DNA of 35,361 bases from the NCBI GenBank assembly GCA_018662325.1, contig JABJGM010000011.1, forward strand, positions 1-35,361. Direction: 5' to 3'. Source of the DNA: a bacterium (GTDB taxonomy: Bacteria > Patescibacteriota > Gracilibacteria > UBA1369 > GCA-2718715). Shown piece after piece: positions 8,060 through 16,698 of this stretch. Within the stretch, counting starts at the first letter, position 1. Every line of letters starts with the position of its first letter. The position numbers and the translations under genes are program-made. Below the pieces are notes generated by a model. It worked only from the letters and a program-made list of their open reading frames with translations. It made no database searches and had not been told where the DNA came from.

Positions 8060-9288
8060 GTTTTAATAGGATCTTTTTTACTCGCTGATAAAGCAGGGTA
8101 AATACCAAATACAAGACCAATTAAAGTTGAAACAGTAACTGATAAAACTATTGCATACCATGGAAAGAAGAATACCCAGTTAAGACCTGGATTTAAGGCA
8201 ATGATAATTTTTCCAGCTAGGAATGAAATAAACAAGCCAATAAAAACTCCAAGTAAGCCACCGCTTAAGGTAAGAGTTATTGCTTCAAATAAAAATTGAT
8301 TTCTAATATCAGAAATAGTTGCACCTACAGCTTTTCTAATTCCAATTTCCTTAGTTCTTTCTGTTACAGAAACAAGCATTACATTCATAATTCCAATACC
8401 TCCAACGAGCAAAGAAATAGCTGCCACTGAAACTAATAAAATAGATAAAACATCTGTTATGGTTGAAATTCTTTCCAAAGCTTCTTCTTGAGATTGAATA
8501 TGAAAATCATCGTCTTCGCCTTCTTCAATATCATGTAGATCTCTTAGGGTAATTTCAACATCTCTGATGGCAGTTTTCACATTTTCAGGGGAGTCTGCTC
8601 TTGCCCAAATTGAATTGTAGAAGTCTTGATTAAGCAAATAAGTCATTGCAGTTGAATAGGGGATTAAAACAAGCTTATCAACGTTTAAAAAAGCCTTTGC
8701 TCCAGTTTTTTCAATAACTCCAACAACCGTAAACTTTCTATTTTTCATAGTTATTTTCTTTCCAATCGGATTGTTATTTCCAAATAAATTTTCAGCAACT
8801 TCGGTACCAATAACTACAATCTGGGATTTAGAACGCACATCTCCAGATGAAAAAGCATTACCTTTTCCTATATTTATATCTAGAAGTCTTATAAAAACTT
8901 CACCAACTCCAAAAGTTGTAGGTGAAAATGTTTCATTTTCAAAACTCACACTCCCGGGGACTAAGACGTTCGGAGAAACTTCTTTGATAAAAGGTACATT
9001 TCTTTTATTTGTAATGGCATCAAGCTCTCTTTTCTTTAGAGACTCTGTAAATAAATTACCAAAATCACTTGGCCCTTTTGGGTCTTTACCAGGAAGGATT
9101 TCAAAACTTTCACCACCAATCCCTTTGATCTCAGAAACAATTAAATTTGTTGCTCCTTGGGTCATAGCCATAATTACAATGATCGAGGCAATACCAATTA
9201 CAATACCTAGTATAGTTAATAAACTTCTTGATTTGTGAAGAATCAATGCTTTTAGGGCTGTTCTAATTAAAAGTATATTTTTTTTCAT
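8044..9288 (-). CDS. MacB/FtsX-type ABC transporter permease
   Basis: This is a MacB-family permease of 414 residues. An N-terminal membrane helix (about 20-42, RSLLTILGIVIGIASIIVIM) is followed by a large extracytoplasmic MacB_PCD domain (about 45-275). Three C-terminal helices form the FtsX domain (about 280-405), which contains the typical VTERTKEIGIRKAVGA segment. In this family the permease does not form a channel; ATP-driven motion across the membrane pushes substrate through a partner adaptor. It is last in a five-gene operon, 6 bp after its probable ATPase (9295-10011). The substrate is unknown; peptides, lipoproteins and antibiotics are known for relatives. Confidence 0.92.
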   Translation of the reverse strand: MKKNILLIRTALKALILHKSRSLLTILGIVIGIASIIVIMAMTQGATNLIVSEIKGIGGESFEILPGKDPKGPSDFGNLFTESLKKRELDAITNKRNVPFIKEVSPNVLVPGSVSFENETFSPTTFGVGEVFIRLLDINIGKGNAFSSGDVRSKSQIVVIGTEVAENLFGNNNPIGKKITMKNRKFTVVGVIEKTGAKAFLNVDKLVLIPYSTAMTYLLNQDFYNSIWARADSPENVKTAIRDVEITLRDLHDIEEGEDDDFHIQSQEEALERISTITDVLSILLVSVAAISLLVGGIGIMNVMLVSVTERTKEIGIRKAVGATISDIRNQFLFEAITLTLSGGLLGVFIGLFISFLAGKIIIALNPGLNWVFFFPWYAIVLSVTVSTLIGLVFGIYPALSASKKDPIKTLRYE

Positions 9289-9294
9289 AACAAA

Positions 9295-10011
9295 TTATTT
9301 ATTAAAGTCTTTAGAGCTTCTTCTTTTTTGAACTTTTTTGTCACTTACTAACAATCCATCTTTTAAGCGAATAATTCTTTCTGCATGACTTGCAGTCTCA
9401 GTTTCGTGAGTAATAAGGATTATTGTATGTTCTTTGTTTTTATTTAAGTCTTCTAAAACCTGCATAACCTTTTGACCTGATTTCGAATCTAAATTACCAG
9501 TCGGTTCATCTGCAAAGATAATTTTTGGGTTATTTACCAGGGCTCTAGCAATAGCTACTCTTTGTTTTTCACCACCAGAAAGTTTAGTTATTTTAAAGTT
9601 AGTTCTATGACTTAAACCAACATCTTCAATGCATTTTTTTGCAATTTTATCCCATTTTTCTTCAGGAACATCCGAGTACATCAAAGGAAGTTTCACATTT
9701 TCTATAACATTTGACTTTGAAAGTAAATTAAATGATTGAAACACAAAACCTACAGATTTATTCCTAAGTTTAGCTAGTTCTAAATCATCAAATTCAGTGC
9801 TGGCTTTCCCATCAAAAATAAATTCACCATGGGTATGACGATCTAAAAATCCTAAAATATGTAAAAGAGTTGATTTGCCAGATCCACTTGGACCCATAAT
9901 TGCAACAAATTCTCCTTTATTAATTGTAAAATCCACACCATTTAGAGCTTTGGTAATTATTCCCTCCGTATCAAAGTGTCGACATAGATTTTTTATTTCA
10001 ATTAATTTCAT
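9295..10011 (-). CDS. ABC transporter ATPase, MacB/LolD type
   Basis: This cytoplasmic nucleotide-binding subunit has Walker A GPSGSGKST (40-48), a Q-loop in FVFQSFNLL, the signature LSGGEKQRVAIARAL, Walker B IIFADEPTGNLD, and an H-switch in ITHE. The DEPTGNLD form is typical of the LolD/MacB/FtsE branch. At 238 residues it has a short basic C-terminal extension (KKVQKRRSSKDFNK). It lies 2 bp after the second ATPase gene and 6 bp before the MacB-type permease, so it most likely powers that permease. Confidence 0.93.
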   Translation of the reverse strand: MKLIEIKNLCRHFDTEGIITKALNGVDFTINKGEFVAIMGPSGSGKSTLLHILGFLDRHTHGEFIFDGKASTEFDDLELAKLRNKSVGFVFQSFNLLSKSNVIENVKLPLMYSDVPEEKWDKIAKKCIEDVGLSHRTNFKITKLSGGEKQRVAIARALVNNPKIIFADEPTGNLDSKSGQKVMQVLEDLNKNKEHTIILITHETETASHAERIIRLKDGLLVSDKKVQKRRSSKDFNK

Positions 10012-10013
10012 TT

Positions 10014-10676
10014 TTATTTGTTAGTTTTTCCATCAGTCATGCTAATTACTTTATTCGCATATTTAGTATACTCGATCTCATGAGTGATTAATAATATTGT
10101 TTGTCCTTTTTTATTTAGCTCTTTAAATAAATCTAAAACTATTTTCGAGTTAAAAGTATCTAAGTTTGAAGTAGGTTCATCTGCAAATAAAATTTTAGGC
10201 TCATTTGCAATGGCTCTAGCCACTGAAACTCTTTGTTGTTCACCGCCAGAAAGTTGAGATGGCAAATTATCAGCTTTTGATTTTAATCCAACTTTTTCAA
10301 GAGTATTGACAGCAATTTCATAGGCTTCTTTTGTTGGCACTCCTTGCATTAAAAGTGGCACCATAATATTTTCACTCGCTGAAAGTTCAGGCAGCAGTGC
10401 ATAATCTTGAAAAACATAACCCAAGTTATTTAGCCTAAACTGAGTTTTCTCACTGCTAGTCATACTATGAGTATTAATTCCATCAATGAAAAGCTCTCCA
10501 GAGTCAAATTCATCAAGTAATCCAAGTTGATATAACAATGTAGATTTACCAGCTCCGGATTTACCCGTTAGGGCTATAAAATCTCCCTTTTTCATTTCAA
10601 AATCAATCCCTTTTAAAACAGGTACATCAATAATGCCATTGTGGTATGTTTTAAAAATTTTGCTAGCTTTAATCAT
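10014..10676 (-). CDS. ABC transporter ATPase, LolD type
   Basis: This is the second ATPase of the operon: Walker A GKSGAGKST (about 38-46), Q-loop YVFQDYALLPE, signature LSGGEQQRVSVARAI, Walker B ILFADEPTSNLD and ITHE switch. It clearly differs from the adjacent ATPase (DEPTSNLD against DEPTGNLD), so it is not a recent duplicate. Because it sits 10 bp after the FtsX-type permease (10687-11937), it is the likely partner of that protein. The length, 220 residues, is normal for LolD-like subunits. Confidence 0.92.
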   Translation of the reverse strand: MIKASKIFKTYHNGIIDVPVLKGIDFEMKKGDFIALTGKSGAGKSTLLYQLGLLDEFDSGELFIDGINTHSMTSSEKTQFRLNNLGYVFQDYALLPELSASENIMVPLLMQGVPTKEAYEIAVNTLEKVGLKSKADNLPSQLSGGEQQRVSVARAIANEPKILFADEPTSNLDTFNSKIVLDLFKELNKKGQTILLITHEIEYTKYANKVISMTDGKTNK

Positions 10677-10686
10677 AAAATTTGGA

Positions 10687-11937
10687 TTAATCTCTACCTA
10701 GTATTGCATCTAAAGTATTTTTTGAGGTAATAATTTTTGCTGGAATATAACCAGCTAAAACAGTTGCAATCAATAAAATTATAACTCTATTTAAAGTTCC
10801 ACTAAAGGTTACAGCTAAAATACCGTCTGAAAATGGAAAGTCGATTGGATTGGCTACAAAAAATGGAACCAAGTAAAAAAACAAAATAAAAATACCAATT
10901 CCCGAACCAACAAAAGCAAAAATAAAAGATTGAATAACGTAGCTCACTTCGATTGATCTGGAGTCTATCCCTATTCCTTTTAAAATTCCAATATATCTTT
11001 TTCGGGTTAAGGCATTAATAAAAATCACAATAAACACTGTGATGGTAGCCACCATTAGTCCTATTGATCCAATTACATTACCAAGTATCGAAAATGTAAG
11101 TTGAATATCTTTAAAGAAGCTTCCTTGTGATTCCTCCCAGGTTTGAAATTGGGCATTATCTTTAAATTCTGAGTTTTTAAAGTGGTCAGTAATTTCTTTT
11201 GGAGAAACTTTATTATCTAATTTAGCTAAAATTTCATTAGCTCCAGCATTAGGTCTGTTTAAAATTCCTCGCAGCTGAGAATCTAGCATAAAGATTCTTG
11301 AAGAAACTAGTTCAACCTTACTTTTAACAATACCTTTAACAGTAAATTCTTTTTTTACATCATTAATTTTTAGTCTTACTTTGTCTCCAACTTCAACATT
11401 TTTTAAAGTAGTTGCTCCAGGCTCTACAACTCTAGAATACTTTTCAAGCAACTTACTACCAATTAAAATTTCATTTGAACTGCTTTCATCTAAATAGTCT
11501 CCCTCTATTACAATTTTTGATAGATTGGTGATTTGATCCTCTTTTAAAGGATTAATTCCAGCAACCGTAACACTTAAAGAGTCATTTTTATCTAATAAAT
11601 TATAGTCATTCCTGTAGTTAGCTTCAATTTTACCTGAGCTTAAAACTCTAGAAGAAACATTTTCTACACCCTGCAGAGATTTAAGTTCATTTATAATGTT
11701 TGGAGATTGTTGTATGTAACTTTGAGTTTCTAAAGTTTTAAAAATTACATCAGAAGAATATCCTCTTCTAACTCCTTGGCTTGAGCCTTCAACTAAACCA
11801 ATTAAAATTCCAGAAACAAAAACTAAGTTTAAAAAAGTTAAGGTCATCACAAAAATTATCAAGGCGTTACTCCAAAGGCTAGCTCTTTGTATTTGTTTTA
11901 AACCTAAAAATAAACCAGTTTTTAAAATTTTATTCAT
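10687..11937 (-). CDS. FtsX-type ABC transporter permease
   Basis: The permease has an N-terminal membrane helix, a large extracytoplasmic domain, and three C-terminal helices. The FtsX motif is ALTRKRYIGILKGIGID. It resembles DevC/LolC/MacB permeases but is clearly different from the other permease of this operon. I place the start at the ATG at 11937. It overlaps the adaptor stop by 8 bases (ATGAATAA) and is preceded by GGAAGAAG, one of the few Shine-Dalgarno-like sequences in the window. A longer reading frame starting with TTG at 11979 would run 50 bases into the adaptor gene and add a Lys-rich segment, which is less likely. Product is 416 residues; the substrate is unknown. Confidence 0.88.
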   Translation of the reverse strand: MNKILKTGLFLGLKQIQRASLWSNALIIFVMTLTFLNLVFVSGILIGLVEGSSQGVRRGYSSDVIFKTLETQSYIQQSPNIINELKSLQGVENVSSRVLSSGKIEANYRNDYNLLDKNDSLSVTVAGINPLKEDQITNLSKIVIEGDYLDESSSNEILIGSKLLEKYSRVVEPGATTLKNVEVGDKVRLKINDVKKEFTVKGIVKSKVELVSSRIFMLDSQLRGILNRPNAGANEILAKLDNKVSPKEITDHFKNSEFKDNAQFQTWEESQGSFFKDIQLTFSILGNVIGSIGLMVATITVFIVIFINALTRKRYIGILKGIGIDSRSIEVSYVIQSFIFAFVGSGIGIFILFFYLVPFFVANPIDFPFSDGILAVTFSGTLNRVIILLIATVLAGYIPAKIITSKNTLDAILGRD

Positions 11938-13675
11938 TTTCTTCTTCCATGTATGTAATAACTTTCTCACCTTCTTCAAGACCCGAAGTCACTTCGATTT
12001 TAGCATCGAAAGATTTTAATCCGGTCTTAATATCTCTTTGTTCAATCATACCATTTTCTAATAAGATTTTCACTTTAGAGTCAGTTACAGCTCTAGAAGG
12101 GATAAATAATACATTTTCACGTTTATCGGTCAAAATATCAATGTTGGCAGTCATTCCGCTTTTAACAAGATTTGTATCCGATGTAATTTGAAGTAATACT
12201 TCATAAACAGGAACTCCTTCAATTAAATTGGCAGACTCAGAAATTTTTACAACTTCTGCTTCAAAAATTAAATCAGAGCTTAAAGCATCTAAATCAAAAC
12301 TAGCAGTGTCACCAATTTTAATTTTAGCAATGTCTGACTCAGGAATGTTTGCAGTAATCTCAAAGTTTCCTTCAGAAATTAGCTCTGCAACTTCAGTGTT
12401 TGAAAAAGCAATTTCACCTTCATCGATATCTATTTTCGTAATCAAGCCATCAAAAGGAGCTGTGATAATTCTTTTATTTATTTCAGAATTAATATCCGCA
12501 ACAGCGGCATAAGCTGCTCTAGAAGAAGCTTTTTGACTTTCAAGTGCTATTTCTTTTTGTGCAATTAGTTGCTCTTGAGCATATATAGCTGAACTCGAAG
12601 CTCCAGATTTTACATTCTCTAAGGATGCCTCTGATTCAACTCTAGTTAGTGTAGCGTTTTCAAAAGCAATTTTCTTTGTTGCTAACAAAGAATCATTTGT
12701 TCTTTCTAAAGAAGATAGCGTTACTTGATTAGAAACTAAAGTAGCAAAGTCAGTGTTAAGACTTTGAAGGTTCGTATTTATTAAAGTTTTTTCAGTACTA
12801 TCAATACTTGTAGTATAAGCAATGGCTGAATAAGCATCAACTAATGAAGAGGCTGCATCTTTTAGCTTTGATGTTAATGCAATTACTTTCGATTCATCCT
12901 CTGAGTTATTAAAGTTAATAATTTCATTGTATAAACCTGAGTTCAAACCAGTGATAACAAGGTTTGAATATCTTTCAGCGTTATCTGTGTTAAAAAACAA
13001 TCTCATGAATTTAGCTTTTTTAATTGAAATTTGCGTAGATTCATTGCTTGATCCATAGAAATTTTCATATTGAATATCAGTTAAATCAAGAATTCCTTGG
13101 TAAACTTTTGAATTTATTAATTTAAGAGAAGCGAAGTTTTTACTTACTTGATTTTTAAACTCAGTATCGTTTTGTTCAATTTGTCTTTCAACTTCAGTTC
13201 CAGCTCTTTCTTCTTTTTGAATTGTTGATTTTAGTTGCTCTTCAGCTAATCTAACTGCAGATGGCTTTGCGCCTCCTTTTAAATCTTCTAATTTTGCTTT
13301 TTCAGCATCTAGTAATCTTTCGGCTTCTTTTTCTCTTAGTTTTTCAACTTCATATCTTGCAAAATTTTGAGATCTTCGAGCGAAATAAGTATCAGCATTT
13401 AAAGAAATTAATTTTTCACCTTTTTTCACCTGTTGATTCTCTGCAACATGTATTTTTTGTACTTTTCCACTTCCTTCAAAAGCTAAAGATGCAATATTTC
13501 TAGATTCAACTGTACCAGTCAAAGACACTTCTTGTCTAAGATCAGCTCTTTCTACAGTTTGAGTCTCAACTTTAGACTCTTTATTAGAGGGTTTAAAAAC
13601 AAGAATTAAGAAAAGGATTGCCACACCCCAAATGATTTTCTTTTTATGATTTCTGTAGATTTCTTTGAATTGCAT
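11930..13675 (-). CDS. HlyD/MacA-type membrane fusion (adaptor) protein
   Basis: The N-terminal anchor (about 13-27) is followed by a first half-barrel with a lipoyl-like motif (about 45-95: TGTVESRNIASLAFEGSG, then VKKGEKLISL). A long helical hairpin region occupies about 100-400. The second lipoyl half begins ITAPFDGLITKIDIDEGE, and beta-barrel and membrane-proximal domains run to the end. At 581 residues it is well above the roughly 370-400 usual for MacA; the excess lies in the coiled-coil region, which contains an inserted helical segment (about 165-330). It is the first gene of the export operon and probably forms the extracellular funnel for one or both permeases. No TolC-like outer membrane channel is present in the window, which fits a single-membrane cell. 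Confidence 0.9.
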   Translation of the reverse strand: MQFKEIYRNHKKKIIWGVAILFLILVFKPSNKESKVETQTVERADLRQEVSLTGTVESRNIASLAFEGSGKVQKIHVAENQQVKKGEKLISLNADTYFARRSQNFARYEVEKLREKEAERLLDAEKAKLEDLKGGAKPSAVRLAEEQLKSTIQKEERAGTEVERQIEQNDTEFKNQVSKNFASLKLINSKVYQGILDLTDIQYENFYGSSNESTQISIKKAKFMRLFFNTDNAERYSNLVITGLNSGLYNEIINFNNSEDESKVIALTSKLKDAASSLVDAYSAIAYTTSIDSTEKTLINTNLQSLNTDFATLVSNQVTLSSLERTNDSLLATKKIAFENATLTRVESEASLENVKSGASSSAIYAQEQLIAQKEIALESQKASSRAAYAAVADINSEINKRIITAPFDGLITKIDIDEGEIAFSNTEVAELISEGNFEITANIPESDIAKIKIGDTASFDLDALSSDLIFEAEVVKISESANLIEGVPVYEVLLQITSDTNLVKSGMTANIDILTDKRENVLFIPSRAVTDSKVKILLENGMIEQRDIKTGLKSFDAKIEVTSGLEEGEKVITYMEEENE

Positions 13676-13696
13676 GTTGCTTTTGGTTATCGTTTT

Positions 13697-13705
13697 ATTG
13701 TATCA
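13697..13705 (-). promoter_or_regulatory. Extended -10 of the export operon
   Basis: TGATACAAT is read on the minus strand, with TACAAT at 13702-13697 ending 21 bases before the adaptor ATG. No convincing -35 is seen, and there is no Shine-Dalgarno sequence in the short leader. Confidence 0.5.
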
Positions 13706-13785
13706 TATATAGAATAGAATTAAAAGTATTAAATATATCTTTTACAATAAGATTTTATTCTAAATGTTTAAAAGTAAAAATCAAG

Positions 13786-14130
13786 ATGATTAGATTTATC
13801 ACCAATATTGTAAACTTAAAATTAGCTATCGAAAAAAGTTTTAAAGATAGTGAGTTTAGGCTGTTAAGTATTCTAGTTACATCGTGTCTGATGATCGGAA
13901 CAGTATTTTATAGAATTGTTGAGGGGTGGTCATGGTTAGACTGTTTATATTTTTCGGTAGTAACTCTAACAACTGTAGGCTATGGTGATTTAAACCCTAC
14001 AACATCCTTGTCAAAAGTTTTTACTATGATATATATATTAATTGGTTTAGGCCTATTTTTAGTTTTTGTAAACACGCTTTCAAGAAGGCTTTTTAATGTA
14101 AATATGGATAAACCAATTTCTAAAGATTAA
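13786..14130 (+). CDS. Two-transmembrane K+ channel
   Basis: This is a minimal ion channel of 114 residues: TM1 (about 25-43), a pore helix (about 52-60), the selectivity filter TTVGYGD (62-68) and TM2 (about 78-96). The TVGYGD filter identifies K+ selectivity. No RCK/TrkA regulatory domain or voltage sensor is present, so it resembles the KcsA-type two-helix pore. A functional channel would be a tetramer. Its stop overlaps the convergent glycosyltransferase stop by 11 bases. The start is the ATG at 13786, with no Shine-Dalgarno sequence. The promoter is probably within the 110-bp divergent region shared with the export operon. Confidence 0.9.
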   Translation: MIRFITNIVNLKLAIEKSFKDSEFRLLSILVTSCLMIGTVFYRIVEGWSWLDCLYFSVVTLTTVGYGDLNPTTSLSKVFTMIYILIGLGLFLVFVNTLSRRLFNVNMDKPISKD

Positions 14131-15367
14131 ACTTCTTCTTCAGAATATTTTTTACAAATCTTACTAATTTAATTTCTGTATGTTCTTTTTTAAAAGGATT
14201 TTTAATAAAAGCTTTTATTGGGTCTAAAATTGAATCGTTGTCTAAATACACTAAGTTGAAACTCTTTATAGCTAAGCGTATTTCTTTTTCATTTTGAGAA
14301 TCTAATAAATAATTTACCTTTTTTGCTATTTCTTTGTGATTGCCACATTCGGCAACCAAATTGGGGTTTAATTTTTGAATTTCATGAGATATTTGGCTTG
14401 CTTTTGTACATATAACAGGAAGTTTAAACCTCATCATTTCATTGATTCTATTTCTCGCTCCAAGTTGACTTTCATATATATCTAAATCACATACGATCCC
14501 AAGATCACAAAATTCAATTAAGGATTTAATGTCCAGGTAATCAATAAATCCAATATGAAATATTGAGCCTAATAAGTTTTTATTTTTTGCAATCTTCATG
14601 AAATTTTCATATTTTGTATTTCCAAAGCAATTTTCTTTCTTGCCTGTTAAAATTAAAACCAATTTTGGATTTTTCTTTTTAGCTAGTGCAAAAGAAGATA
14701 TTAAACACTCTTCATCAACCCAGTTGTTAAAGCTTCCAAGGAAAAGTAATTTTTGACTATCTTCAGGTATGTCCAGCCCGAGCACTTTTTTGTTATAATA
14801 ATTATCATACTTACTCACCTGAGCATTCTCAATAACCGAAACTAGATTTTTGCCAATATTTTTATATCCAGAACAACCTAATATACTTTGCTGACCAATT
14901 ACTGAGTATTTTTGAGCAAGACTTACGCTAGTGATAAAATCTGCTGTTTTAATAATTCTTTTTTGACGTCGGTTTATAAGATAAGAGCGAAAATCATTTT
15001 TTTCTACTTTGCATTGAGCTTGAAGTTCATAAGGTAGGGTTCCATTTAGATCAGAAATTCTATAAAAATTTCCTGGTATTTTGGAACAAAGATAAGAGGT
15101 ATAGTTGTTAACTGAAACAAGGAAGCTTGGCTTAAGTTTTTTTATTAAATTTTTTATATCAGAAAATTTTTCATAAAACTCAATTCCTTTAACCTTCGGA
15201 AATTTATTGTTTTTATAATTCTTTTTACTATCCAATAGAATTACCTTAGGCTTTAATTCCTTTAAGCCTTCAATAAATTGAATTGACCTTAGACTATAAG
15301 CGTTCATTTTTAATGTTTGCTTTGTGAGCAAAGGTCCATTGGCAACTAAGATTATTTTCTTTTCCAA
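14120..15367 (-). CDS. GT-B (GT4-like) glycosyltransferase
   Basis: This looks like a GT-B fold glycosyltransferase. The N-terminal beta strand is KKIILVANG. The C-terminal nucleotide-sugar half begins LLFLGSFNNWVDEECLI and continues with LVLILTGKKEN, IFHIGFIDYLDIKSLIEFCDLGI, and an ExxxxGARNRINEMMRFKLPVI region like the donor-binding EGFG/E loop of GT4 enzymes. The probable start is TTG at 15367, inside the end of the upstream gene (16-base overlap). The next Met is residue 21, which would remove the first strand. It is the last gene of a three-gene cluster with two membrane proteins, so a role in envelope glycan or glycolipid synthesis is likely but not proven. The sugar and acceptor are unknown. 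Confidence 0.75.
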   Translation of the reverse strand: MEKKIILVANGPLLTKQTLKMNAYSLRSIQFIEGLKELKPKVILLDSKKNYKNNKFPKVKGIEFYEKFSDIKNLIKKLKPSFLVSVNNYTSYLCSKIPGNFYRISDLNGTLPYELQAQCKVEKNDFRSYLINRRQKRIIKTADFITSVSLAQKYSVIGQQSILGCSGYKNIGKNLVSVIENAQVSKYDNYYNKKVLGLDIPEDSQKLLFLGSFNNWVDEECLISSFALAKKKNPKLVLILTGKKENCFGNTKYENFMKIAKNKNLLGSIFHIGFIDYLDIKSLIEFCDLGIVCDLDIYESQLGARNRINEMMRFKLPVICTKASQISHEIQKLNPNLVAECGNHKEIAKKVNYLLDSQNEKEIRLAIKSFNLVYLDNDSILDPIKAFIKNPFKKEHTEIKLVRFVKNILKKKFNL

Positions 15368-16083
15368 GGAATAAATAGGTTAGTTTTTTTAGCATACTCA
15401 TCAAATCCATTTTTCTTTGATAAATACCTTTCGCTCATAGGTATACCAGAAACTTTTATAATTAAAAAGCTGATTAGAATTGGTGTGATCAATCCAATTG
15501 CAGAAAACCCATTGATTAGCCAGATTCCCCACCATAGAACAACCTCACCAAAATAATTTGGATGACGGCTTAACGAATACAATCCTTTGTTACAAATTTT
15601 CCCTTTGTTTTCAGGATTGCTTACAAATTTTTTAAGTTGATTATCCGAAGCAATCTCAAACGCAAAGCCAAATGCAAATATAAAACAACCAGCAATTACA
15701 TTCCAGTTGCTAATATGAATGCTTTCTAAATTCCAAAAAGTCGCAGACATTAAAAAAGCTAAAACTAATTGCAACAAGAATACCTTTGATACTTTTGACA
15801 AAGTATTTTTACTTGTTTTAACTAAATCAACATACCTTTGGTCTTGAGATTTTTTTTTCAAAAATCGCAATCCAATATGAATGAAAAGCCTTAATCCCCA
15901 AATTAAAACAAATAAAACTGCGAGTGATTCAGAGTTGAATACTAATGAATTTAAACCAGAAAAGTTCAAACAGAAAAGTAAGATATTTATTCCCCACAAT
16001 ACATCCGCGATATCATATCTATCATTTTTAGCGGCATAAGTTATTGAAACGATGTTTATAAAAGCAATTAATATTAATATCAT
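15352..16083 (-). CDS. DUF1295-family membrane protein (steroid-reductase/ICMT-like fold)
   Basis: This is a polytopic membrane protein of 243 residues with roughly six or seven helices. The family signature NKGLYSLSRHPNYFGEVVLWWGIWL is seen in pieces: SLSRHPNYFGE (about 186-196), then ERYLSKKNGFDEYAKKTNLFIPW at the end. DUF1295 relatives resemble 3-oxo-5-alpha-steroid 4-dehydrogenase and isoprenylcysteine methyltransferases and are usually found near lipid-modifying genes. The actual reaction here is unknown. It overlaps the DUF2177 gene by 4 bases (ATGA) and the glycosyltransferase by 16, so all three are one transcript. Confidence 0.85.
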   Translation of the reverse strand: MILILIAFINIVSITYAAKNDRYDIADVLWGINILLFCLNFSGLNSLVFNSESLAVLFVLIWGLRLFIHIGLRFLKKKSQDQRYVDLVKTSKNTLSKVSKVFLLQLVLAFLMSATFWNLESIHISNWNVIAGCFIFAFGFAFEIASDNQLKKFVSNPENKGKICNKGLYSLSRHPNYFGEVVLWWGIWLINGFSAIGLITPILISFLIIKVSGIPMSERYLSKKNGFDEYAKKTNLFIPWKRK

Positions 16084-16478
16084 AAAATTTTACTACCAAT
16101 TAAATATGAAACTGTACATACTGCACAACCTAAAACTGTTCCCCATGCTATATCAACTAATGACATATCCAAAGGCCAATTTCTGATTACAGCCAGGTTC
16201 GTTAGGTCATAAGTCATATATGCAAAGAATCCAAGTAAGGCTCCGTTGAAAGCAGCCATTTTAATATTTTTTTGGATAATTGCCGGATGAACTACAAAGT
16301 ATAATAAACCTGCCACAAACAACAAATAAAATACTATGGCTGCCGACCAGTTTACATCGTCTGCTTTTAAATCTTTGAGTTTAGCATTGTAAAAATTTAA
16401 AGCAACGACTCCAAGCCAAGTCAGATCAATTATTAAAAAGGTTAAGAAAGAACCTAGGTACCACAATATATATTTCAT
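16080..16478 (-). CDS. DUF2177-family membrane protein
   Basis: A 132-residue protein with four predicted helices. It starts with WYLGSFLTFLIIDLTWLG and contains GALLGFFAYMTYDLTNLA and DIAWGTVLGCAVC, patterns of the DUF2177 family of integral membrane proteins. Its function is not known to me. In other bacteria members often sit with DUF1295 proteins and fatty-acid or cyclopropane-lipid genes, and here it likewise precedes a DUF1295 gene. Its stop is TGA within an ATGA overlap, one of the direct signs that UGA is a stop codon here. It is first in its operon, with an extended -10 at 16502-16510. Confidence 0.85.
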   Translation of the reverse strand: MKYILWYLGSFLTFLIIDLTWLGVVALNFYNAKLKDLKADDVNWSAAIVFYLLFVAGLLYFVVHPAIIQKNIKMAAFNGALLGFFAYMTYDLTNLAVIRNWPLDMSLVDIAWGTVLGCAVCTVSYLIGSKIL

Positions 16479-16501
16479 AATTGTATTTAATTATTTAATT
16501 A

Positions 16502-16510
16502 ATTGTATCA
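16502..16510 (-). promoter_or_regulatory. Extended -10 of the DUF2177-DUF1295-glycosyltransferase operon
   Basis: TGATACAAT is read on the minus strand (TACAAT at 16507-16502), ending 23 bases before the ATG. It is the same nine bases as at the export operon. A TTTGGT at about 16529-16524 is a weak -35 candidate. Confidence 0.5.
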
Positions 16511-16698
16511 TGTTTACGCAAATACCAAATTTTTTTTTGTCATTGAACTAGGGATTAAAGCTCCTTAATATACACAAGTATTTTAATTCAATCTATCTAT
16601 AATGTTGAAAATAAACTTGATTAAAATTAAAAAGGTTGTATATGGGTATTTTTTCCTAGTTTAAAAAAGTGTAGAATTAATGTGTATAACATCATTCT

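Noticed and set aside
8771-9238. Open frame of 155 codons antisense to the MacB-type permease
   Set aside because: The permease on the other strand is a clear family member over the whole stretch; the antisense frame has no recognisable features or promoter.
11938-11979. TTG start giving the FtsX-type permease 14 more residues
   Set aside because: The ATG at 11937 has a Shine-Dalgarno-like GGAAGAAG and a standard 8-base overlap; the extension is a Lys-rich shadow inside the adaptor gene.
16479-16698. Small RNA or riboswitch in the 220-bp gap before the MazG-like gene
   Set aside because: Only scattered promoter-like boxes and AT-rich sequence are seen; no stable hairpin, terminator or known aptamer pattern.
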